From the NCBI GenBank assembly GCA_001692895.1, contig KV748179.1:1674001-1738000 (forward strand): 64,000 bases of DNA. The letters are read 5' to 3'. The notes under the pieces are model-generated. The model was not told the DNA's origin. It saw nothing but the letters and a program-made list of their open reading frames with translations, and did no database searches. Each line of letters starts with the position of its first letter. Positions within the stretch are counted from its first letter, which is position 1. The position numbers and the translations under genes were made by a program. This document shows positions 55,728 to 64,000 of the stretch, in pieces. The stretch comes from Cenococcum geophilum 1.58. Its lineage: Eukaryota; Ascomycota; Dothideomycetes; Gloniales; Gloniaceae.

Positions 55728-57118
55728 ATACCACCTAAAGCAGTAGTTACGACGCCGTTGATAGTAGTAACTACTTTAGGTATAAGTGGAGACACTAGTA
55801 TATAAGACACTAATTCGTAACTAGTTACGGTTAGATAGTTATAAGTAATAGTTAATCGATTAAACGACAATAATAAGATATTTAAAGAAAGACTTAATGG
55901 AATCGGAGCAGTAAAGATTAAGTTACTATCTATTAAGAGATTCTTAGGAGAAAAGTTAAAATTAAAAGGATTCCTTATATAGATGCACTTTAAGGTTATA
56001 TAAAAAGGGGCGAAGTTATTAATATTAATAGATTAAGTAGCTTACGCGGGCTTATTCTTAATAAGTAGAGCACTTAAATGGTTTAAACTCTACCTTACCA
56101 AGATATAGATTAATAGTATAACTACTACTAACTAAGAAGTACGATTTATGTTTGCTAGTTAAGGAGGATTCGCGGAACGCCTAACGCAAATATTCGGGGA
56201 TCTGGAGGCAACAACTATAGTAGAAAGAAAGTTATAAAATCTAATATAAAGAACTTCAGTAATTAAGTATATAACGTAGTTTTAAATACTTGCTATATAG
56301 GTTAAATGGAATAATAAGGCGCTTATAGTATAGTATAAATAAGGACTTAAAGCAAAAGTCTAAAACGTAATTATCCTAATAGAAGATGCGAAAACCCTAA
56401 GAGAACTAATTAATTAAGTAATTAAGATTAATAATAGGATCTACTAGAGGGAACTAACTAAGAAAGGTTAGAATAGAGTTCTATAGTCGTATAAGGTATA
56501 AAGTACGCAACGACTAATATAGAGTTAAAAACTATAAAATAGTAGACTAGAGCTAATAGACCTAAGCGGTACTAAAGAATCTAAGAGGGATAGAAAACTA
56601 TAGAAACCTAAAGGTTAAGGATTAAGTAATTATAGGACTATAGAGCAGAGGCTAAACTAGGGATTTTATTAGCAGAAGACGTTTAGGCGGACTCTATAGT
56701 AAGATAAATAGTTTAAAAACGGAGCTTGTATAAATTGCGGGAAATAGGGTCATTACGCTAGAGACTATAAAAGTAGTTAGAGTTACTATTATATAGTAAA
56801 GAGTACTAAATAAGGAGAACCTGGACTGGTAATAAAAATATTACGTAGGACGCAGGAATGCTTAATTAAAAGTTTTATGTTTTATTATAATAATGCATAC
56901 CCAATTTATAAGGACGCTAAGTATGGCGCAAGCTATTAGCTATAAGAGCTAAAGTTAAGAGGATTTAAAGGAATAAACAAACTAGCTTATAGAATGGATA
57001 TTAACGATGATAAATTTAATATAGGCGAAGTATTTACTAACAACGAGGTAATAAAGGCGGCTTACTAGGAATATGTAGACCTTAATAAAGTTATAAAGGC
57101 AGAAGTTAAATTAGCAAT
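55728..57118 (+). pseudogene. Gypsy K gag
   Basis: The start is ATA at 55728 where Gypsy B has ATG, so the initiator is lost. The capsid motif reads FKERLNGIGAVKIKLLSIKR, then AYAGLFLISRAL-like sequence. The zinc knuckle at 56727-56768 reads CINCGK-stop-GHYARDY: two Cys and the His are kept, the last Cys is Tyr and a TAG replaces Trp. The frame stops at the Copia insertion and continues at 63385. Confidence 0.82.
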
Positions 57119-57304
57119 TGTTGGAAACACAGGGTGACTCACCAATAACGACTACTCGAGTAGGGTTACAGTAATGTTGGTTAATTCTTATTGATAGGAA
57201 TAAGGAAAGGGGTGAGGAACTTAAGGTTCCTTACCACGCTAGGGCCACGTCGACACGTGACGGCAATATGCTTTATGCAACGGCAACTTACCTCATTCCC
57301 GACA
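57119..57304 (-). repeat. 3' LTR of Copia J
   Basis: 186 bp; plus strand TGTTGGAAACACAGGG ... CATTCCCGACA. Open frames crossing it at 57181-57405 are not genes. Confidence 0.92.
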
Positions 57305-57611
57305 CTGGCAACTCTTCTTTTTATGGTTGCTATATATATATATACAAATAGACAGTATATAACAATACCAGACAATATGTAATAAAACCAGACAATATGT
57401 AACAAAACCAGACGATATACAACAATGCGGCAGTTAGTAGAATTTGGTGGATAACGCGAAGACGGGTGGGCCGCTAAGACGCTAATAGTAAGCGAGCTAA
57501 TGGCGATTTTCCATGCCGGGTATAGAAAATCCTAATTAGTTGGTAGAAGTCCACACCGCTACCTAAATTAATTAGGCGCGGCACTCTTAGTAAGGATCTG
57601 ACTAATTAGAT

Positions 57612-57634
57612 AACTTTAATCGGCGGTCGAAGTT
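57612..57634. promoter_or_regulatory. Conserved palindromic motif, copy 4
   Basis: AACTTTAATCG and CGGTCGAAGTT, preceded by CTGACTAATTAGAT, in the 3' non-coding part of Copia J. It is the same module as in three Gypsy elements. Confidence 0.68.
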
Positions 57635-57699
57635 CTATAAGATCTTAACTTCTTTAAATTTCCCTCTTAACCCAACCTTTAACTTGTATATGTAGAGTA

Positions 57700-59500
57700 T
57701 TTATATTAATAAACGTCTCTAGTACCTTATTTAGGTTTGCCTTTATTATTATATCTACTAGGTTATCTTAGCTATTAATTTATCGGATTTTAAAGAGTTC
57801 TTAACGCTCGTAGGACTGCCGAAGTACTATAATATTAATTATAAGACGCTTTTCCTTTATAGTACTAAGCTTAACTAAACACTCGTAGAGGGAATATAAG
57901 TCGGTGTATACAATTATAGGGATAGTAGGAAGTTCGAGCCGGTCTATAATTATCTTAAGGGTAGTTTTAATTATAATTGCTATATTAACTCCGCTAACTA
58001 TTCTATATATCTCTAACGCTAGAACGCTTTAAGTAATGCGCTTACTCTTAGTTAAGCTCTAATAGATAAGGTTGCTGTAGATTATAAAGTTATTCTCTCT
58101 AGTAAATTTATTTGCGATAATAATCTTATATCCTAGCTAGGAGCTAAAATCTTTATTATTTATAAACGATCTATTAACGAATATGAAGAGCTTAGCGGTA
58201 GGAAGGTTAATAGGCACGTAGAGTAGTCCCCTATTAAGATGGTTTATTTGCTAGAAAAGACGCTTATTTAGGGCAAGAACGTTATCCTTAGTTAGTTCCT
58301 AGTGTTAAGCAGCAATAGAGAGATTAAAGGAAGCCTTAGGTTAATAGATAGAAGCTATATAAGCTCCGCGAGCGCGTTGCTCTATATATCCTTACTTTAG
58401 AAAATTAACGTTAATAACGTTAATCTTCTTGCCTTAACCCTTCTGGCGTAGAGTAATGGAGCCCTTATTTAGGGAGAGGATATATTTATTAAAGAGTAAT
58501 AATATTGCTAAGTTAAGTCTTTCCTTTAGCTTTGCTATAAGGTTTACTTTTACTAGCTTATCTTTTTTAAGAGCTAAGAATTAGTCGTCTCTTAAGATGA
58601 TTATATCGTCCGTTTATATGCCGACGATTCCAAATAGAGTTTCTGTAGTTATAATAAGGAAGTAGGGATTAAATGTGGAAGTAGTTATTAAAAGCTTCTC
58701 CTTATAGTGCTTGCTGTAGGTAGCCTACTAATAAGTTCCTGCCTCTGCGATTCTATATAATGGCTTAAGTATAACTATAATTATATCCTCGGGATATTGG
58801 TGGCGAATTTGCTCTGGAAGGTATGCTAGTATTAAGTGCTAAAGGCGCGTCTCTAATTAGGTGTAGGCCTAAGTAATATCTTATAGGTAAACCGCTATCC
58901 TATTCTTTATTAAGGAGGGAGCTAGCGTAATAATAACTTATTAACTAGCTTATTAAATTATAGGGGATTATATAAGGATTACTTCCTTGCCGTTATTATT
59001 ATAACCTTAAATAACTAGCCTTAACTTCTTAAATAGGGTATTAGTAGCTTTGCCTTTAATCTTATTAACCATTCTTAACTTAAATATGCGGACTCTATCG
59101 AACTTAGTAGGGTCATATTTCTTAAATTTAAAGACTCCTCTTGTAATAAGACCGTTAATCTCCTACTTATTAGATGCTTAGAAAGGAGCTTCTAGAGTTA
59201 TAATACGGCCTTCCTTTTAGAGCTGTTTTGCGAGTTTAAAGTTAGCCTTCTCTTTAGCTATTATAAAGGCTATTAATAGTTTATCTTTATTCTCGATAGC
59301 GGTAACAAATTGCTCTTTAAAATTAATAAGATATTAGTAATTTTATAATCCCTTTAGGCGACCTCTACCGCGTTATAGTTGCGGTACGTCTACTATAATT
59401 ATATTAGAATCGCCTTCGCCTTCTAGAGCACGTTAATTATGGTTCTCCTCTAGGGTATTTTTTAGGGTATCCTATAAAGGCTCGGAGCTATTATCCCTAT
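57700..59500 (-). pseudogene. Copia J reverse transcriptase and RNase H
   Basis: The reverse transcriptase active-site box reads GIVGI-stop-TDDIIILRDD at about 58630-58580 (family VYxDDxxIL; the TDD aspartates remain, the Tyr codon is TAA). Downstream, KLNYIVESFEVIYxxR-type RNase H sequence is plausible but heavily interrupted. A YKSR-type start near 59500 marks the N-terminus. Confidence 0.75.
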
Positions 59501-59699
59501 AGTAGGGCTTAATAACGGTTAAGTGGAATTAAGTGGGTCTATAGGGCATCTAAAGAGTATAAGTTTAACTATTAATTGTAATAAGTTTATATAGGCCTAA
59601 CTATTCTCCCTTTTCACGCTATACGCGTACCTCTGATTAGAGTGGCAGATTAAGTATAGTTAAGGTGTTTAGGCCATTTCTTATTTCTAGTACATTATT

Positions 59700-60480
59700 G
59701 ACCTAGCGCGTAGTGTAGAGACGTTGTACCTCCTTTATTGCCTTATAAATAGCCTTAGCTTATTATATAATGGAGGGAGATAATAGAGAATTGTTAGTTA
59801 TTTAAGGGTAGGCGCTAAAGACTAGTAACGTAGGTATAAGCCTATCTGGGCTAGCGGTATTATTAACAGCCTTAATAGCCATCTATAGGATAAGCTCTTT
59901 ACTAGCACCCTCTAGTTCTAAAGAAATAATCTTATATACGCGGCGTAATGGCGTATAATATCGTTCTACTTTTCCGATACTATTATATGCCTTAACGGGG
60001 ACTTCTTTAACCTTAATTGTCATTGCCTTTGCCTATTATTAAAACTCTATAGATAAGAAGTTCTTTCCTATATCGTAAACGATTTAATTAGGGGGTCCTA
60101 GGTAGATATTAATTTAGCATAATTAAAGAGTATCCTATGCGTTTTTAGCTAATATATTTTTTAAAAAGCGTGCGGCTTAAAAGGAGGTTAAGAAGTTAAC
60201 AACTTAAAGTACTGGCTTGCCGCTAAGATATATAACATCCATAATAATATAGAAATTAAAGTTGTAGTTGTTTTTAAGAGTAAACTTAAATCGGCTAGGG
60301 GACTTCTAGTTCATTTGGCAGTAGTAGCAGTACTTTATAAAATGTTTAATTACCTTAACCTTAACTTTATAACCTGCTTACTAAAGAACCCTAAGCAATT
60401 GGTGAATAGATGGGTGGCTAAAACGATGGTNTAGTTAACGTAATTCTGACTTAGTTAGGTGGCTCTAAGCAACGCTCCTT
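59700..60480 (-). pseudogene. Copia J integrase
   Basis: The minus strand at about 60355-60220 reads HFIKYCYYCQMN, then KSPSRFKFTL, then YNFNFYIIMDVIYLSGKPVL. This is the zinc-binding CxxC (one Cys as Tyr) followed by the catalytic Asp strand (MDV). It aligns with the open stretch in Copia H (CFFCQ ... YVDI). One ambiguous base lies at 60431. Confidence 0.82.
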
Positions 60481-61149
60481 TTTGGCTATTAAAGGAGCAA
60501 CTAAGGGTAACCCTACTTGCGTATAACGGGCACCCGATTATCTCCCTAGATAAGTATATTCTTAAGGTTGTCAAGCTTAATACCTAATTTATCTATATTT
60601 TAGATGCAGAATAGGAATAGGGTGTTTATAGGGATAACGTGGAAAGTAATATATCCTAACGGGGTTTGGACCTTAATTGTGCTAAAAGAGATTATAGTAC
60701 CCTTGCCAAAGCGAATTGTATATTAGCCTGCTGTTAATTAATTAATTTAAACAGAGCTATTAAGCTACTAAAGAGCTTGAACTTAAGGCTCTCCTACTAT
60801 AGATACTCCTGCGGCTCTAGTATCTAGCATAATGCCATAGAAGACGTTCGCTAAGTATCTGTTATTAAAAAAGAACGCGGAACTTTCCTTTGGCTTATTA
60901 AAGATATCTAACTTTGTAATAAAATAGAGCGTAGATTGGTTATTAAGGATAGTAACGGTTTATATGCCATTTACCTTACCATACTTAGTAAAGTATTGGT
61001 TAGGAGAGTAGTCCTTAATTTCTATATCTATAAGGAGCTATTCGGCCTCGTTAACCTTACCCTTAAAATCTTCTTCGCCTTTATATTAAACTAGGAAGTT
61101 TTAGAAGTAGGCCATAGTAACCTCTTAGTTTCTAACATTTTGTATACTC

Positions 61150-62708
61150 TGGCGAAACCTATTATATACCTCCTTTTGTCTATTAAGAGGGTGTCTAGTT
61201 AACTAGCAATTTGGCTTCTTATAAATATAGTACTTCTTCTAACAATTGCCCCAAAGTAAACCTCTATAAGGACCTCTATAATTACCCCATAGTTGACGTT
61301 AATTATACCCTTTACTATATCCCCTACCACGTCCACTATATATTCAATTAGTCTAGTTATAATTATATTAGTCGGCCGGGTTAATTAAGGTAGGTTAGAG
61401 TTAGGTATTAAATTACTATACTTCTTAAGAGTGTAGAGCGGTGCTAATAGAGGATCTTAATTAAGTATATACTTCTTTATAAGTACTTATAGGGTTAAAG
61501 AGAGCGAGATTATATTCTTTAATACCTCGGCATGCGCTAATAACTTAATTGCGTAGGCTAAGGTCCTCTTAATATAATTTAAATAAACTACGCTGAATTA
61601 TCTAAAGTTAATTGAAGAGCTTTTAAAGATAATTAAGCTAAGAGACACCTAGGTTCGTAGCAATAATTCTTAGGAAGGTAGTCTTTCTCCACTCCGATAT
61701 ATATTGCTGCTTATTCTCTTTTCTTTTAAAGTAGTATCTTATCTCATATATTATTCGGTTAAAATTATATCCTTTTCCTACTAAACGATTATAATAGAAG
61801 GTACTAGCGCGGCCCTTAAGTATAACGGAATAGGCGTTGTAATATTAGTTAGGTTCTAGTCCAACCTTCTAATAACAGTTATAGAAGATACGCAGCTTTA
61901 AATTAAGGATGTTATACAGTTCCCCGCTAAACTTCTTCTCCTAGTCCGCATAGAGCTTTATAAGCTCTATAAGCATTTTTAAGGTGCCTCTAAGTAGTAT
62001 TAAACCATATTAAAATTGCATTAGAGATTAAGGTGGGGATTGCTTTATAGGCTGCAGTAGAGATATAGGGCTTAGTGGAACATAGCGTGGTACCTAATCT
62101 TCCTATAGTAGAGTTTAAAGGTTGTTAAATCGCGAAGTAAGGGGATCTTGCGCTTACTCTTAAGGGGTAGTGGTTAACGTTGCTAGTTAAATTAGTAGAT
62201 CCTAAGGAGCTAAAGATAGAGGTGGAAGCGATAGATACGGAACGTAAGAACTTATGCCTGGAGCAATGGAATTAGAGCGCGTCTCTATTAGCGTATTATT
62301 TAAATTCCATCGTAAGTTAAGCTTCCTCTTAGTGCGTAGTTAGTGCTTAACCTCTTATAGAGTCTATTCGTGCTCTTCTTTTACATTAATAACTTACTCC
62401 TAGATATTATCTTTAATAGTACCCCCATCTATAGGGACAAATACTCTATTCTTCCAAAGGAAGTTACGGAAGTCTTATACAACGTCCTTCTTCGCGAGAG
62501 CCTATATTTCCTTTATCTATCCAATAAAGTCCTCCTTTATACAATACCATAGCTCGGTATTATTATATTCGCTGTCTATATAGTATACTATACGGTATAC
62601 TAAGAATCCGTTTAGGTCCTATTCCTTAGCGTTTACAGGGTTAATGTCTATGTCCCACGTCTCTGGGTTAATGCTTTTCTCGTACTTCTTTGGGTAGGTT
62701 GACGCCAT
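61150..62708 (-). pseudogene. Copia J gag
   Basis: The likely start is the ATG at 62708 (minus), opening MASTYPKKYEKSINPETWDI. It is in an open frame that reaches 62619 and has good composition. A zinc knuckle at about 61240-61185 reads KKYYIYKKPNC-stop-LTRHPLNRQ (CxxC...C...H; the first two Cys are Tyr). Stops separate the two. Confidence 0.75.
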
Positions 62709-62810
62709 AGTAGGTATAGAATTGACGGGGTGTCGTACGTCGAAGGTAGGTAGGGTTTTTAGCTTTGTAGAATCTCGTAGGTTTACTGTCAAAAGGTAGG
62801 CAATCAAGAT

Positions 62811-62991
62811 GTTGTTGACGCATTTCGGACATTAACTTTAGGACCGTAGGTTTAGTAATACTTCTGACCTAAAGTACTCGACCAAATCTTCGTATATATA
62901 GTTGTTTAACGCGTTTCGGACGTTAATTTTAGGACTATAGGTTTAGTGATACTTCTGACCTAAAGTACTCGACCAAATCTTCGTAAACGTA
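62811..62991. repeat. 90-bp tandem duplication in Copia J leader
   Basis: Two units (62811-62900 and 62901-62991) share GACCTAAAGTACTCGACC and ATTTCGGAC/GTTTCGGAC blocks. A short partial third starts at 62992. They lie in the untranslated leader between the 5' LTR and gag. Confidence 0.82.
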
Positions 62992-63193
62992 GTTGTTCTA
63001 CGTAATAGACGCAACTTGGTATCTCCTAGTACTTAGTAACACTTCTATTACTAGTTTTCCGCAAGTCTAAGGTAGTATAGTATCGCCGGGATCCATTCCA
63101 TATAAGCGCATATAGCACCCCTGCACAAGACTGTCTCTTCTATTCAAAAACCTAGCTGCTCTATAGTTAACTATGTATTCAACCACTAATTAG

Positions 63194-63379
63194 TGTTAGA
63201 AACACAGGGTGACTCACTAATAACGACTACTTAAGTAGGGTTATAGTGATGTTGGTTAATTCTTATTAATAGGAATAAGGAAAGGGGTGAGGAACTTAAG
63301 GTTCCTCACCACGCTAGGGCCACGTCGACACGTGACGGCAATATGCTTCATGCGACGGCAACTTGCCTCATTCCCGACA
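63194..63379 (-). repeat. 5' LTR of Copia J
   Basis: 186 bp; plus strand TGTTAGAAACACAGGG ... CATTCCCGACA. It is very similar to the 3' LTR; the differences seen are transitions. It is followed by GCAAT. Confidence 0.92.
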
Positions 63380-63384
63380 GCAAT

Positions 63385-64000
63385 AGAAACTAAAACAATA
63401 ATAGGGATTAAGACTCTATTAGATATAATATCTATTACTTTATAAGACGTAAGAGAAGTAGGACTAAGAACTACTTCGGCACTTAATAAAGGCAAAAGGC
63501 TATAGACTTAAGATTCTTAAGACGAGATAAAAGATGACTAAGATTTTTAAGATAAGATAAGGCAAACCTAAGGACCTATAATAGATAATAACCAATAGAG
63601 TAGGGCAATGGCTTAGTTTAAAAATAAATAAATAAGCATGGGATAAAGATTTCTAGGGGACTAAGATTTTAAAGAACGAATAAGAACACCTATAAGCGAG
63701 AAGCAAGAGACTTCTTTATAAAGGAAAGAATTTATATTATAAACAGTAATTAGGCTAGGAGACCGATATATAGACCTAGAAGACCTACCAATTAAATAAA
63801 GCGTTTAAAGTCGAAAAGTCGACACTGCGATTAAGAAGTAAGAAAACTTTAAGGATTTAATAGCTAGATGTAAACTAGGAGAAGACTAGGAAGGATTTAA
63901 AGATTAAATTACTATATAGTAAGAGTAAAGAGGTTATCTAGGACTTAGAAACTAAAGGGATAGAGCACCTATATGGAAAATTACTAATAGGCCGAAAGTA
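63385..64000 (+). pseudogene. Gypsy K, continuation after Copia J
   Basis: Aligned to Gypsy B from about 13200 to 13960 (for example ACTCTATTAGATATAATATC against CCACTAGATATAATGTTTAT). It is the linker between gag and protease and has no catalytic motif. It ends at the window edge. Confidence 0.78.

Larger units (their letters stand above)
57119..63379 (-). mobile_element. Complete Ty1/Copia element J
   Basis: 6,261 bp with two 186-bp LTRs and a perfect GCAAT duplication, inserted in the gag-pol region of Gypsy K. Minus orientation is shown by a polypurine tract (AAAAAGAAGAG on the minus strand at about 57312-57322) next to the left LTR and by the order gag, integrase, reverse transcriptase. 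All domains carry stops. The relative H at 44241-46633 shares the integrase and knuckle types. Confidence 0.9.
55266..64000 (+). mobile_element. Gypsy K (B family), split by Copia J, cut by right edge
   Basis: A 421-bp 5' LTR (55266-55686) and gag run to 57118. After Copia J (with GCAAT duplicated at 57114-57118 and 63380-63384) the same element resumes at 63385 and reaches the window end at a position equal to about 13960 in Gypsy B. Pol and 3' LTR are outside the window. Confidence 0.87.

Noticed and set aside
57181-57405. Open frames on both strands near the left LTR of Copia J, repeated at 63256-63495
   Set aside because: They are within or overlap the 186-bp LTR, present identically at both ends; not a gene.
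62370-62552. 60-codon plus-strand open frame
   Set aside because: It is antisense to the gag remnant of Copia J.

Overview
This window looks like a repeat island from a filamentous ascomycete genome. I found no intact gene, no tRNA or rRNA, and no convincing host gene. Almost all of it is nested transposable-element relics: a Helitron, several Ty3/Gypsy and Ty1/Copia LTR retrotransposons, a Tad1-like LINE, solo LTRs, and a satellite-rich element with terminal inverted repeats (called X here). Coding remnants are recognisable only through recurrent TAG (from TGG) and TAA stops and Cys/His-to-Tyr, Asp-to-Asn and Thr-to-Ile changes. The two LTRs of the best-preserved Gypsy differ at about 16 sites, all transitions. 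That is the signature of repeat-induced point mutation (RIP), known from Pezizomycotina; the fungal assignment is inference.

Layout. 1-4075: minus-strand Helitron running off the left edge. 4136-5806: low-complexity DNA. 5807-7614: an LTR and the 3' end of a chromodomain Gypsy (A'). 7615-22884: a minus-strand Gypsy (E), interrupted by a non-autonomous LTR element (D, 11005-21792, TSD GTTAG), which is itself interrupted by a full Gypsy (B, 11324-19279). 22900-27116: plus-strand LINE. 27117-35483: X copy 1, holding a full minus-strand Gypsy (A, 27785-33974, TSD TATAC). 35484-37564: Gypsy G with a solo LTR. 37565-39035: 5' LTR and gag of a Gypsy (F). 39036-40384: minus-strand 3' end of a LINE. 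40385-42819: X copy 2, inverted. 42820-44240: pieces of G, another Gypsy 3' end (M) and a solo LTR. 44241-46633: truncated Copia (H). 46634-46858: X fragment. 46859-54232: mostly unassigned degenerate sequence with one solo LTR (TSD ACTAT) and a possible TIR element. 54233-55265: LTR fragment and 9-bp satellites. 55266-64000: Gypsy K, split by a complete minus-strand Copia (J, 57119-63379, TSD GCAAT).

Main result. The flanks of the two inverted X copies are exchanged. The LINE stops at the left edge of X1 and resumes, inverted, at the left edge of X2. Gypsy G stops at the right edge of X1 and resumes, inverted, at the right edge of X2. Flipping the interval between the X copies restores one LINE with a perfect 15-bp target-site duplication (22885-22899 and 39021-39035), joins E to F as one Gypsy, and makes G colinear. 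So X has either mediated a real inversion or caused an assembly orientation error at this spot. X is itself unusual: short terminal inverted repeats enclose at least five unrelated tandem-repeat families.
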